Assembly (NCBI RefSeq): GCF_004770045.1
Contig: NZ_RQFO01000016.1
Span: 87,501 to 151,500 of the forward strand
Length of the DNA stretch: 64,000 nt
Source: Leptospira montravelensis
GTDB lineage: Bacteria; Spirochaetota; Leptospiria; Leptospirales; Leptospiraceae
Direction: 5' to 3'
The notes under the pieces are model-generated. The model did not search any database, had not been told where the DNA came from, and worked only from the letters and a program-made list of their open reading frames with translations. Both the position numbers and the translations under genes were made by a program. Positions 47,906-57,143 of the stretch are shown piece after piece (the first letter of the stretch is position 1; the number at the start of each line of letters is the position of its first letter).

Positions 47906-48616
47906 CTATGGATTTGCCGCAAATTCTCCAACTAACAGTTTCATGTCGTTTAGCATGGTTTTTATGGATTCACCACGGTTTCCATTATAGACACCTCGAA
48001 AGTTTAAATTGGGATCTATTAAAAAAATTTGTTCTGAGTGTACAAAGTCCTTCGTTGGATTCTTGTTAGCTGTATTTGTATCCGCCTGGAATGTATTACG
48101 AGCAATTTCAAAGATTTTTTCCCTTTCTCCTGTCAACAAACTCCAATACTTCGAATGAATTCCTTTTTCCTCAGAAAATTTTTTTAGTTCCTGAGGAGTA
48201 TCCAAGTCTGGAGTTACAGAGTAAGACACGATTTGGATGTTTTGTGTTTTCGCAATTTCGGACTGAACAAATTTCAAGTTTCTAATAATATTTGGGCAGA
48301 GTCCGTGACACCTAGCAAAGAAAAATGATACGATTGTTATTTTACCTTTAAAATGTGATTCGTCGATATTTTGGCTGAGTTGGTTTTGAAATGTAAAAGG
48401 ATCAACCTTTCTAACAGAAGTCGGTTGTTCACCTCTCGGAACCCAAAATGCCTCTAAATCACGACCACGGAAGTAAGGCAGTGAATCTTTTTTCGGTGTA
48501 TCAAAGAAAGTTAAATTAGAATCTTTTTGTCCATCTTCAAGATGAAACCAACCGCAAGAGGAAAAATTGATTATGAAAAGAAAAATAAAAAAGTTGTAAC
48601 GATTTAAGATGATCAT
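47906..48616 (-). CDS. SCO1/SenC-family copper-binding lipoprotein
   Basis: 236 residues. Possible lipobox FSSC (Cys21). Thioredoxin-like fold with the copper site Cys103-x3-Cys107-Pro (ARCHGLCP) and the third ligand His193 (DFVHSEQIFLID), the SCO set. SCO proteins bring copper to the CuA centre of cytochrome oxidase or handle thiol redox. It overlaps the MORN lipoprotein gene by 4 bases and is the last of the YHYH-MORN-SCO set. Confidence 0.9.
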   Translation of the reverse strand: MIILNRYNFFIFLFIINFSSCGWFHLEDGQKDSNLTFFDTPKKDSLPYFRGRDLEAFWVPRGEQPTSVRKVDPFTFQNQLSQNIDESHFKGKITIVSFFFARCHGLCPNIIRNLKFVQSEIAKTQNIQIVSYSVTPDLDTPQELKKFSEEKGIHSKYWSLLTGEREKIFEIARNTFQADTNTANKNPTKDFVHSEQIFLIDPNLNFRGVYNGNRGESIKTMLNDMKLLVGEFAANP

Positions 48617-49179
48617 GGATTGATTATTGTTTTTTGATTGGTTTCATCACCTTTTAACTTAAAACATAATTTAGATCCAACCACTCCATATAATCTCTCA
48701 GGAGAATATGTGTAATTGGAATAAATCTTTCCATCTTTTCGCCAAACTTTTGTTCCAATGTTCGTTCCATTTTTAAATCTTGCATAACGATAAACTTTTC
48801 CATCTTCGTGCCATTCCCAATGGTCACCATCCGCTAAATCATTTTTATAAGAAAATTGAAATCTAGCTTTACCGTTTTCATACCAACCGTTATGAGTTCC
48901 AATACGTTTGCCTTGTTGATAAAAATACTCTGCACTCGTTTGGCCGTTTGGATAGGTATCCAAAGTTAACCCATCTTCTAATCCATTCAAAAAAGAAGTG
49001 ATCCGAACCGTTCCATTTGGATGGATTGATTTCATTTTTCCAGAAAATTTTTGGCCCTTATAGTAATAGATACTTTCCAATCCAAGACTCAAGTCTGGAT
49101 CATTATCCATAACCACCTCTCCGCAATGAACCAGAGAGGTGAGTAGGAGAAATAAAATTGGAATTTGTTTTAGTTTCAC
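48613..49179 (-). CDS. Lipoprotein with MORN-type repeats
   Basis: 188 residues. Lipobox LVHC (Cys19). Repeated 'G....(F/Y).NG...' units follow (IHPNGTVR, YPNGQTSAEY, WYENGKARFQF, WHEDGKVYRYA, WRKDGKIYSNY), the MORN-2 pattern seen in toxin-antitoxin-like and surface proteins. Function unknown. It sits between the YHYH and SCO1 genes and may serve the same process. Confidence 0.82.
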   Translation of the reverse strand: MKLKQIPILFLLLTSLVHCGEVVMDNDPDLSLGLESIYYYKGQKFSGKMKSIHPNGTVRITSFLNGLEDGLTLDTYPNGQTSAEYFYQQGKRIGTHNGWYENGKARFQFSYKNDLADGDHWEWHEDGKVYRYARFKNGTNIGTKVWRKDGKIYSNYTYSPERLYGVVGSKLCFKLKGDETNQKTIINP

Positions 49180-49205
49180 TAATATGTATGAATCAATAAA
49201 ACTAA

Positions 49206-50090
49206 TTAGTTTGCAGATCCGCCGGTTCCAATGAGTTTTCCAGAAAGGAGAATTCCATTCACTTCAGACCCATTATTCACATGGTAATGATAACGAGTGT
49301 TTGAGGTTTTGGTAGTATTATAATCGGTTGCACCCGCCCAAGTCGTTGGAACGGCTGTATCTAATCCGCCTCCAGTGCACTTTGTACTACTACTTGCTCC
49401 GCCTAAAGTAAATCCAGTGGTTAAACCCGTTGTAGTCGAATCATGTTTTTTTCCAAAAATCAAATAACCGTCTTGGGCTATACCAACCAATTTACTATCG
49501 TTGTTGGAAATTTTCGGCGGTTCTACATGGTAATGGTAAGAACCGGTATTCGTCGGGTGACCTTGTGATGAATCAAACGTGTAATACTCGGTAGAGAGGG
49601 AATCACCAGGAGCTGCTTGGTCATTGTAAATGGCGATTCCGTTGGTAGATACACCAATCATTCCGAAGCTAGAAGTTGTTGCTGTTGTATTTTGGTTATC
49701 TTTAGGAACAGTTAAGGTATAGTTTTGTGATTTGATTAGATTAGGATTTTTAGCATTTGCCTGACCCGAATTGACATACATAGTCGATTCATACCCGGCA
49801 CTAGAAGAACCCCAATAGATACTTTTGTAGGTAGGAACGGAAGTAAATTTAAATACATAATTAGATCCGCTGACAGACACAGTCACACAAGTAAAACTTG
49901 TCTGAATCCAATTAGGAACTCCAGCACCGAAGGTCGTTGTACAAGTTCCCGTATATTCAGAAGAACTACCTAGCAATCCAAGTATAGCTAATGAAGTTAA
50001 ATCTGTGTCCTTTTTTTCACTTGCACAGTTCATAAAGAAAACGAAGACAAACGCTAAAGAAAATGTTTTTTTAAACATAGGGAAAAACAT
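49206..50090 (-). CDS. YHYH-domain exported protein
   Basis: About 294 residues; starts at 50090 or the ATG at 50078. Signal ending in FMNC, so probably a lipoprotein. The YHYH motif is seen twice, GSYHYHVEPP and TRYHYHVNN, with SFGMIGVSTNGIAIYND and LVGIAQDGYLIFG between, the usual pattern of this family. The His clusters suggest metal binding. Head of the cluster with MORN and SCO1. A TATACT lies 8 bases ahead of the first ATG, so the transcript may be nearly leaderless. Confidence 0.85.
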   Translation of the reverse strand: MFFPMFKKTFSLAFVFVFFMNCASEKKDTDLTSLAILGLLGSSSEYTGTCTTTFGAGVPNWIQTSFTCVTVSVSGSNYVFKFTSVPTYKSIYWGSSSAGYESTMYVNSGQANAKNPNLIKSQNYTLTVPKDNQNTTATTSSFGMIGVSTNGIAIYNDQAAPGDSLSTEYYTFDSSQGHPTNTGSYHYHVEPPKISNNDSKLVGIAQDGYLIFGKKHDSTTTGLTTGFTLGGASSSTKCTGGGLDTAVPTTWAGATDYNTTKTSNTRYHYHVNNGSEVNGILLSGKLIGTGGSAN

Positions 50091-50254
50091 AGGAAGTATA
50101 AATCGTATGTAAAGTTTATTTTAACCGATTAGGTTTTTCGATAAAACAAATTGATAACAATCGAGGGGATACACCAGGGAATTATACGCAAACAATTCAG
50201 CTTGGCAAAGAACGTTTTTAATAGAAATTCTGAGTATCCCGAAGAATGAATTGA

Positions 50255-50728
50255 TCAGATTATTTTTTTCTCAAAACAGATAGCGGTGGGATCTGTTACC
50301 CATTTCCCAAACGTGGGAATTTCTTTGAATCCAAAGTTTTTATATAAAGTTAATGCCTCTGGTTGTGGGGCACCAGCTCGTAAAATCATGGAAGAATATA
50401 AATCGATTCGTGCTTGTTTTTCTATCTCATTTAACAAAGATTTGGCGACATGATTCTTTCGAAACTTGGGGATTACATAAACGGAATCCAACTCACACTG
50501 CATATCGTTAAACCTAGTATATGCGGCCGATCCCATCACTTCACCAGTTGCAGGATGTTCTGCGAGGAAAAACCTTCCACGTGGCGGCAAAAAATCATGG
50601 AAATCCATTGGATTTGGTGCCTGAAATCCATATCGATTTTGGATTTCTTCCCATAGATGGTCCATACAAAGTTTAGAGTTTGGATCGAAGGTTTCGACCA
50701 TTCGAATCACGAAATTTTGATTTTTCAA
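50255..50728 (-). CDS. GNAT-family N-acetyltransferase
   Basis: 157 residues. GNAT order with LDSVYVIPKFRKNHVAKSLL (motif A, Gly replaced by Asn/His so weaker than usual) and EALTLYKNFGFKEI near the end. The substrate is unknown. Confidence 0.8.
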   Translation of the reverse strand: MKNQNFVIRMVETFDPNSKLCMDHLWEEIQNRYGFQAPNPMDFHDFLPPRGRFFLAEHPATGEVMGSAAYTRFNDMQCELDSVYVIPKFRKNHVAKSLLNEIEKQARIDLYSSMILRAGAPQPEALTLYKNFGFKEIPTFGKWVTDPTAICFEKKII

Positions 50729-50814
50729 TGTAGAAAGATGAACTTCCTTATATTAAAATTTGCAAATACTATTTTAAGGTGGTGAGAAATTGAGGACTGT
50801 TGTATAGGGAAGTT

Positions 50815-50864
50815 ATTGGGTGGCGGGTGGTCACACCCCACCCAATCAGGGCGGGGATACTTAC
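50815..50864 (+). repeat. Interspersed GC-rich palindromic repeat, copy C
   Basis: ATTGGGTGG at 50815-50823 pairs perfectly with CCACCCAAT at 50838-50846; inside is a second stem (GGTG/CACC). The element continues CAGGGCGGGGATAC. It is the best-folded of the three copies and lies in an intergenic gap. Confidence 0.75.
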
Positions 50865-50883
50865 ATCCAACCAGTACCACCCC

Positions 50884-50911
50884 AAAAAAAAGCCCCCATT
50901 CCTGGAGGCTT
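50884..50911 (-). terminator. Terminator of the acyl-CoA dehydrogenase gene
   Basis: Minus-strand reading AAGCCTCC-AGGAAT-GGGGGCTT followed by seven T. A textbook stem and U-run, about 30 bases past the stop. Confidence 0.9.
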
Positions 50912-50941
50912 CTCTTTCAACCGAATTTCTTTTAGAAAATC

Positions 50942-52108
50942 TTAGTCTTTTTTGGAAGCTGCTTCTTTGATTACATAAGCTGCAATTTCGTTCTTTTGGA
51001 TTTGAGTCGTTCCTTCGAAGATCGTGAGGATTTTAGAATCTCTCATTAACTTCTCAACAGGATACTCTTTTGTGTATCCGTATCCACCAAAAATTTGAAC
51101 TGCGTCAGTTGCACACTGAACCGCACATTCAGAAGCGTATGCTTTTGCAATCGCAGAGTATTTTGGAAGGTTAGGATCGTTTGCATCAGAAAGACGAGCT
51201 GCTTTATAAGTGATTTCCCTTGCAGTTTCTACTTTGATAGACATATCAGCTAACATGTGTTGCACTGCTTGGAAAGTTCCGATTTTAACACCGAACTGTT
51301 CTCTCTCACGTGCATAACGAGCTGCGTGGTCAAGTGCTGCTTGCGCTACACCCACTCCCATCACCGCTACGAACGGACGAGAAGCATTCAAAGTTTGGAG
51401 TGCGTAAACGAAACCTAGGTTTTCTTTTCCTACTAATTGTTCTTCGCTCACTTCACAATCTTCAAAAATAACTTGGTGTGTGGAAGAGGCTCTAATTCCG
51501 AGTTTATCTTCTTTTTTACCAACAGTTAGACCTTTTGCGTTACGTGGAACATAGAAACAAGAGACTCCACGTGTTCCGCGGTTTTTATCAGTATAAGCAA
51601 ATACAGTAAAGGCTTGGGCATCAGAGGCACCAGTGATCCATTGTTTTGCACCATTGATGATCCATTTGTCGCCTTTTTTCTCAGCGCGAGTGGTCATACC
51701 AGGAACGTCAGAACCAGCACCAGGCTCAGACAAACAGAAAGAAACTCCGAACTTTCCGTCCGCAATTTCAGGAAGCCATTTTAATTTTTGTTCGTGAGTT
51801 GCACCTTTTAGAATGGGAAGGATTCCAAGACCAGTGTAAGCAAATCCTAATGCGATCCCAAGGCATCCACGAGAAAGTTCCTCGATAGCTAAACACTGTT
51901 CTATCGCACCAAGTCCCCATCCACCGTATTCTTCCGGAATCACAAGACCGTTAATTCCGAGCTCCGAACGCATTTTATTGATGAGTTCAGTTGGGTGTTG
52001 GTTTTTCTCATCCCAGTGCAAGGCTACTTCATGCGGGATTTCTTTTTTTACGAAGTTACGAACTAAATCTCTGATCTCAAGTTGTTGCTCTGTGAATTGG
52101 CTATACAT
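50942..52108 (-). CDS. Acyl-CoA dehydrogenase
   Basis: 388 residues, full length for the family. FAD/substrate strand CLSEPGAGSDVPGMTT, WITGASDAQ, QIFGGYGYTKEYPVEKLMRD, and the catalytic-base segment TIFEGTTQIQ with its Glu. It takes the first step of fatty-acid beta-oxidation (acyl-CoA to enoyl-CoA), a main carbon route in Leptospira. Chain length cannot be set. An AAGGA lies upstream of the ATG. Monocistronic with its own terminator. Confidence 0.95.
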   Translation of the reverse strand: MYSQFTEQQLEIRDLVRNFVKKEIPHEVALHWDEKNQHPTELINKMRSELGINGLVIPEEYGGWGLGAIEQCLAIEELSRGCLGIALGFAYTGLGILPILKGATHEQKLKWLPEIADGKFGVSFCLSEPGAGSDVPGMTTRAEKKGDKWIINGAKQWITGASDAQAFTVFAYTDKNRGTRGVSCFYVPRNAKGLTVGKKEDKLGIRASSTHQVIFEDCEVSEEQLVGKENLGFVYALQTLNASRPFVAVMGVGVAQAALDHAARYAREREQFGVKIGTFQAVQHMLADMSIKVETAREITYKAARLSDANDPNLPKYSAIAKAYASECAVQCATDAVQIFGGYGYTKEYPVEKLMRDSKILTIFEGTTQIQKNEIAAYVIKEAASKKD

Positions 52109-52227
52109 TCCGGGATGTTCCTTATGAGAATGGGGTATTTACTACCTTTTTTCGTACGACCCTTCCTATGCCAAGGGTTTTTCTCTCTTTACAAGAAAGC
52201 AAATCCAATGTAATATTTTCCATTTGT

Positions 52228-53241
52228 ATGGCTAAATCGTGTTCTTTATTCCACAAGCTTCGACAGCTGTCTGCTGTTTTCCTAATCACCGTTTCCTTTG
52301 TTTTAGTTTCCTGTGCGGGGCGTCCCAAGTATGAACCCAAGGCAAACTTAAGTTATGCGAACTTTGAAGTTTACTTCCAAGAGAAGTTAGCCGAAAGCAA
52401 ACGCAAAAACCATAGACCAGGAAACGAAGAACGTTACATCAGTTTTGGTAAAAAAACTCCACTGGCATTTTTATACATTCATGGCTTTGGCGCTTCACGA
52501 GCAGAAGGCGAAGAAGTGATGGAAAAATTGGCTAAAAAATTTAAAGCCAATACTTACCTACTACGTCTGCCAGGTCATGGAACCAACAAAGAAGATCAAA
52601 GAGATCAAAATTTTAACAACTATTTAGATGCATCACGTGAAGCTTTATATATGATGCAATCACAAGGAGATCGTGTTGTTGTGTTTGGAAGTTCGATGGG
52701 AGGCCTACTTGCGACTTGGCTTGCTTCTGAATATCCCGAAGAAGTAGATGGTCTTGTTTTAGCAAATCCATTCTATGCACCTGTAGATGGAAGTTTGAAT
52801 ATTCTAAATTACCCTGGTGGACTTACCTTCATTCATTTACTGAAAGGAAAAGTTAGATCATCATCTCACAATAACAATCCAAAGGTACTACCAGAACGAA
52901 ATAACTTTTGGTATCCAGAACAATACTTTTCGGCCCTTGTGGGTGTGAATGATTTAAAAAACTATGCTGCAGTTCCTACGGTATTTCGTAAGGTAACTTC
53001 ACCCGCCTTACTCTTGTATTACTATAAAAATGAAAAAGAACAAGATCCAACAGCGAGTGTTCCAAAAATGTTAGAAGGATATACCAACTTTGGATTAGAT
53101 AAAACTCCAAATCCACTCAACCGAAAGGTAGCCGTGGAAAATGGAATGCATGTACTTATGTCGAAGTGGGTGATCACTGACAAAGCATTTATTGAGGCAC
53201 AAACTGAAAAATGGCTCATAGAACTATCTAAGTCCAAGTAA
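52228..53241 (+). CDS. Alpha/beta-hydrolase lipoprotein (carboxylesterase-like)
   Basis: About 337 residues from the ATG at 52228 (in-frame ATG at 52168 gives an over-long leader). Lipobox LVSC. FLYIHGFGASRAEG (oxyanion HG), RLPGHGTNKED, nucleophile elbow GSSMGG, and a late ENGMHVLMSKW with the likely His. It resembles monoacylglycerol-lipase or carboxylesterase families. Probably acts in the envelope on an ester substrate. Confidence 0.85.
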   Translation: MAKSCSLFHKLRQLSAVFLITVSFVLVSCAGRPKYEPKANLSYANFEVYFQEKLAESKRKNHRPGNEERYISFGKKTPLAFLYIHGFGASRAEGEEVMEKLAKKFKANTYLLRLPGHGTNKEDQRDQNFNNYLDASREALYMMQSQGDRVVVFGSSMGGLLATWLASEYPEEVDGLVLANPFYAPVDGSLNILNYPGGLTFIHLLKGKVRSSSHNNNPKVLPERNNFWYPEQYFSALVGVNDLKNYAAVPTVFRKVTSPALLLYYYKNEKEQDPTASVPKMLEGYTNFGLDKTPNPLNRKVAVENGMHVLMSKWVITDKAFIEAQTEKWLIELSKSK

Positions 53242-53299
53242 AAACAGTCTATAGATAACTGTAGGCTAATAAATCTACAAAAAGGGAGATTTGATTTCT

Positions 53300-54004
53300 A
53301 TGAAAGCATCCAAGGAACGAATTGCACTGGTCACAGGGGCCAACCGAGGGATTGGGAAACAAGTCTCCATTGATCTGGCAAAACAAGGAATCTATGTTCT
53401 AATTGGTGCCAGAAATCCGGGAGAGGCCGAAGATACTTTAGCGGCAGTGAAAGCTGTCGGAAAAGGAGAAATCCTCTCACTGGATGTTTCCAAGGAACAC
53501 AGTATCAGTGCGGCTCTAGATACCATCACAGGTAGTTTCGGTAAACTCGATATCCTTGTGAACAATGCAGGGATCTTTGCCGATCCTGGTTCTTTCTTTG
53601 ATACTACAAGTGAAGATCTTCATAGAACCCTTCTTGTGAATTTATACGGTCCCCTTCGATTGATCCAAACTTTTTTACCAATGATGATTCAAAACGATTT
53701 CGGTCGTATTGTCAATGTTAGTTCAGGAATGGGACAACTTTCTGATATGGGCGGTGGGTATCCAGCCTACCGTATCTCTAAAACAGCCATCAATGCCCTC
53801 ACCAATGTAGCAAGTGCGGAAGCAGTTGGCAAAAATATTAAAATCAATTCGGTATGTCCTGGTTGGGTAAAAACGGATATGGGTGGGGCTAGTGCTACAA
53901 GGCCTGTGGAAAAAGGTGCCGAAACCATTGTTTGGGCTGCCACATTACCTGATGGTGGACCTACAGGAAAATTCTTTAGGGATAAAAAAGAGATAAGTTG
54001 GTAG
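53300..54004 (+). CDS. Short-chain dehydrogenase/reductase
   Basis: 234 residues from the ATG at 53300 (GGGAG upstream). TGANRGIG cofactor motif, ILVNNAGIF, catalytic YRISK (YxxxK) after VNVSSGMG, and NSVCPGWVKTDMGG. Classical NADP(H) SDR; substrate unknown. Stands alone. Confidence 0.92.
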   Translation: MKASKERIALVTGANRGIGKQVSIDLAKQGIYVLIGARNPGEAEDTLAAVKAVGKGEILSLDVSKEHSISAALDTITGSFGKLDILVNNAGIFADPGSFFDTTSEDLHRTLLVNLYGPLRLIQTFLPMMIQNDFGRIVNVSSGMGQLSDMGGGYPAYRISKTAINALTNVASAEAVGKNIKINSVCPGWVKTDMGGASATRPVEKGAETIVWAATLPDGGPTGKFFRDKKEISW

Positions 54005-54071
54005 GTGGGGGAGCCACTTTCGTCTCAATAGCTTCCCGCTATAAGTAAGACGATTTTGACCAAAACCTAAA

Positions 54072-54347
54072 ATGGATTACATAAAATATAAAGTTCTACT
54101 TTTACTCTTACTTATATCAACAAATCCAATATTTGCGAAAATCATTGATACCTCAACGTTAGAAGAGGATGATATTATTTTTCATGAATCAAACTTATAG
54201 CAAACAACTGCATTTAAATTAGAAAAAAAATCTAAATACAAACATGTCGGAATTATTTTTAAATATGGAAAACCCTTTAAAGTAATTGATTACAGTGATG
54301 GAGCGATATGTAAATTCTCTGTTAGGAGTGGTTTATTTTTTTTGTGA
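54072..54347 (+). pseudogene. Broken YiiX-like (permuted papain-fold amidase) gene
   Basis: The ATG at 54072 opens a signal peptide (VLLLLLLISTNPIFA) and the family start TLEEDDIIFHES, then meets TAG at 54198. The same frame continues past it with AFKLEKKSKYKHVGIIFKYG and the next stop at 54345. Intact YiiX-like proteins have this order (LxxGDIIFxxS...SxYxHVGI) in one protein of about 200 residues. So one in-frame nonsense codon, TCG to TAG by position, and a missing 3' half point to a decayed gene. Confidence 0.75.
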
Positions 54348-54528
54348 CAAGTTTGACAATGTCGTCAAAGGAATTCAGGTTTTTAGCTTCTTCGTTACTA
54401 ATTTCTATTTTGAAATTATTTTCCAACCTTTCGATGATTTCAATATCTGCAAATTCATCTGTATATTTCCATAAAAACAAGATTAATTGAGGAAACATAG
54501 CGACGTTTCTTGAAAAGAAAAATACCAA
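54322..54528 (-). CDS. Possible acyl-carrier-like fragment
   Basis: 68-residue frame. The middle ADIEIIERLENNFKIEIS and NSFDDIVKLV fit the second half of an acyl-carrier domain, but the DSL motif for phosphopantetheine is missing. It overlaps the end of the YiiX remnant by 26 bases on the other strand. It may be a gene remnant or a real small protein. Confidence 0.4.
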   Translation of the reverse strand: MVFFFSRNVAMFPQLILFLWKYTDEFADIEIIERLENNFKIEISNEEAKNLNSFDDIVKLVTKKINHS

Positions 54529-54666
54529 TATAGTAAAAAACTACCATTAGAATTGTTACATAAATTATCATTTTAATTTATAAACTTATTTTGCTTTTTA
54601 GTTATTTCATTTACTTTTAGAAAATAATCGTTTTCGAATGATTGAAATATTTTTTAATGAAGAACG

Positions 54667-54693
54667 AAACAAGGTCCGGCAAACACCTTGTTT
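54667..54693. terminator. Stem-loop upstream of the SRPBCC gene end
   Basis: AAACAAGGT / ACCTTGTTT, a 9-bp perfect stem with a 9-base loop, followed on the plus strand by TTCGG (five T in all). The stretch 54529-54666 shows no gene. Confidence 0.5.
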
Positions 54694-54715
54694 TTCGGTA
54701 ACTAAACTCTGGTTC

Positions 54716-55231
54716 CTACCCAATCTTTCCGAGTAACTTATCTAACTCCAAATAACATTCGGCCATACCATCAGCCGCGCCTGATTCCACCATCATCTTA
54801 CAAACCTCTGGCGACGCATAACGACAGAGATGAGTCATCAGTGTCCGATTCCCTTCGCTTGTAAATGTGCGAGATTCGAAAGTAGCATTGGGATCTTCGG
54901 GAGCATTTTGATCAAAAGTCGACATATCAAAAATGTAATTTTCTGTATTGGCCAATTTCTCAGGAATCACAACCTCTCGAAATGTTCCGTATACTCCTGA
55001 TTTGTTTCCGTCTTTATCTGCATAGAGATACAAGTATTTGCCACCTACTTTCAGATCTTGTTTACAAGTATCAAGAACCATACCTTCGGGACCGATGAGC
55101 CATTTTTTCATTAACTCCGGTTTGGTATGACAATCAAAAACCAACTCCCTTGGTGCAGAGAAGTACCTTGTAAACACAACTTCTGTTTCACTTCGCTGTT
55201 CCATCTTTACTTCATTTTTCTCTGATTTCAT
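54716..55231 (-). CDS. SRPBCC / AHSA1-type protein
   Basis: 171 residues. Opening FTRYFSAPRELVFDCHTKPE and KKWLIGPEG match the Aha1-C/SRPBCC helix-grip fold of START-like proteins, which hold small hydrophobic ligands. Overlaps the ArsR-type gene by 4 bases; this two-gene set is common in bacteria. Confidence 0.88.
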   Translation of the reverse strand: MKSEKNEVKMEQRSETEVVFTRYFSAPRELVFDCHTKPELMKKWLIGPEGMVLDTCKQDLKVGGKYLYLYADKDGNKSGVYGTFREVVIPEKLANTENYIFDMSTFDQNAPEDPNATFESRTFTSEGNRTLMTHLCRYASPEVCKMMVESGAADGMAECYLELDKLLGKIG

Positions 55232-55572
55232 TTTTTCTTATCCCCTTTCGTTTGAATTGTTTGTAATTCTACAAGTAGTCCATCTAACACCTGATACCTT
55301 TTTTCCCACATCTGGCGGTATTTTTCGATCCAATCGATTGCTGTTTTGAGCGGTGCTGTTTCCAACCGACGGGGCCTTTCTTGGGCTCGGACAGTAGTGG
55401 AAATAAGGCCTGCCTCTTCCAAAACTTTAAGGTGTTTGGAAATGGCGGGTTGGCTCATCCGAAAGGGTTTGGAAAGTTCCATAACGGTTAAGTCCCCTTT
55501 CGCAAGGCGCATGAGAATGGCCCTACGAGTGGGGTCAGCAAGAGCAGAGAATGTAGCGTCAAGAGTTTGCAT
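55228..55572 (-). CDS. ArsR-type repressor paired with SRPBCC
   Basis: 114 residues from MQTLDATFSALADPTRRAIL; the frame continues upstream to 55650 but without family similarity. HTH with AISKHLKVLEEAGLI. No metal-binding cysteines, so not a metalloid sensor. Likely represses itself and the SRPBCC gene. Confidence 0.9.
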   Translation of the reverse strand: MQTLDATFSALADPTRRAILMRLAKGDLTVMELSKPFRMSQPAISKHLKVLEEAGLISTTVRAQERPRRLETAPLKTAIDWIEKYRQMWEKRYQVLDGLLVELQTIQTKGDKKK

Positions 55573-55802
55573 AACTAAATGGTTATATAAAAATCTAGCT
55601 ATATACATGATAAAAGTCAAATCTATTTTGAGAGAAAAAGAGGAAAACAATTACTTATTGAGACGGGTTTTTCAGTATTTCTTTCGTATGATTCCAAGGT
55701 TCCCTTTAAAACCGGATCTCGAACCTGTCTAAAGAAAGATCAAAACTTAAATGAAACTACAGAAATCCATACAATTTCTCAATTGGACCGGCAAAGTAAC
55801 CA

Positions 55803-56168
55803 ATGTACGTTCGCAAATTTAATAAAAACAATATAGAAATCGCAATTGTTGATTCAGAAGAAACGCTGATCAAAGACGGTTCCACGGCCTTGGACTTTTT
55901 TGCCACCATTCAATACGATTCGGGGTGTGATCGTTTTGTATTGAAACAATCACATTTTGTTTCAGACTTCTTTGAACTAAAATCAGGAATTGCTGGTGAA
56001 GTATTACAAAAAATAGTCAACTACAGAATGAAACTGGCAATTGTAGGTGATTTTTCTATCTATTCTAGCAAAAGCCTAAGTGATTTTATCTATGAAATGA
56101 ATTCAGGGAAAGATGTTTTTTTTCTGAAATCAGAAGAGGAAGCCATCGACCGTTTAGCTAATATTTAA
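55803..56168 (+). CDS. DUF4180-family protein
   Basis: 121 residues. STALDFFATIQYDSGCDRF, FFELKSGIAGEVLQKIVNY, LAIVGDFSIYSSKSLSDFIYE and FFLKSEEEAI match DUF4180 over the entire length. Family function is unknown. Monocistronic. Confidence 0.88.
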   Translation: MYVRKFNKNNIEIAIVDSEETLIKDGSTALDFFATIQYDSGCDRFVLKQSHFVSDFFELKSGIAGEVLQKIVNYRMKLAIVGDFSIYSSKSLSDFIYEMNSGKDVFFLKSEEEAIDRLANI

Positions 56169-56208
56169 TGGAGATCTAAGGCTAAATTCAAAGCCGGAGT
56201 AAATCCTG

Positions 56209-56745
56209 TCAATTTAGAGGTTTGATTAGGTCCCCATTCTTCTGAATCAAAAAGTCGATGATCGCATGACTTTCAGTAGGTGAACTAAAAATCCGATTGG
56301 GTAAAATCAACGCCTGAATGTTCGAAATATATATGTAAAGAGCCTCTGGTCCAATGGACAATCTAACAAGATTTTCATAGGGAATTTTTGACTCCACGTT
56401 TTTGGTTTGGGTCAGTATGTATAAATCTTCAAATCGAATGATAAGTTCCGATTCAATAAATTCCCTCCCTTCCGTATAGAATTTGTTAAAGTATTTAATC
56501 AACTTCCTTTTTCGAGTCAAACGAAGATACACATAATATAGAAGGTTTAAAAACAAATACAGAAGCGCAAAAATGTTAATTTCTTTGGGGTATGTAGTAA
56601 AGAATATCACAACAGAAATAATGGTAGTCACGGACAAAAAGATTTCTGGGTAGAATTTCTGATATCTAGTACCAAAGGAATTGTGATGATATAAGGAAAA
56701 CAATGATAAGTCTTCTAATTTTTGAATATATTTAAATTCATTCAT
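56209..56745 (-). CDS. YcxB-like membrane protein
   Basis: 178 residues. Two membrane helices at about 36-52 and 57-76; the C-terminal half is a PH-like domain of YcxB type (IPYENLVRLSIGPEALYIYI, then ALILPNRIF). GGAGA precedes the ATG. Function unknown. Confidence 0.72.
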   Translation of the reverse strand: MNEFKYIQKLEDLSLFSLYHHNSFGTRYQKFYPEIFLSVTTIISVVIFFTTYPKEINIFALLYLFLNLLYYVYLRLTRKRKLIKYFNKFYTEGREFIESELIIRFEDLYILTQTKNVESKIPYENLVRLSIGPEALYIYISNIQALILPNRIFSSPTESHAIIDFLIQKNGDLIKPLN

Positions 56746-57143
56746 TCCGGGTCTCCACTCTTTCAGATTTTATCACACCTAACAGATACCACTATAAATT
56801 CATCAAGCGGCTTCTTTCCCACGAGCCACTTCTAAAAATGAAAACTAATTTTAGGAAAAACAATTAATTGCAACAAAATTGAAACTATTTCGAGAATATA
56901 GCAAGTTATACTAAAGTCAAGACAGAACCCATTTTTATAGAATAGTTCTATTACAAAGAAAATACATTACGTTCAAACGGGACCAAGGAAAAAACCAAGT
57001 GACTATAATCTGAACTACTAATTTATCTATAAATAATTCTTGCACTCCATTATAATTAAATTCATGTTAGTCTGTATTTTAAAAAACTACTCCTTTACCT
57101 TATTTTCCTTTGGAACTCTAGAATAGGATACTTTGAATACTAT
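56746..57143. other. Intergenic stretch without a recognisable gene
   Basis: AT-rich, no convincing frame. A TATAAT at 57051-57056 could be a -10 for the short reading frame that follows; no -35 is clear. Confidence 0.4.
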
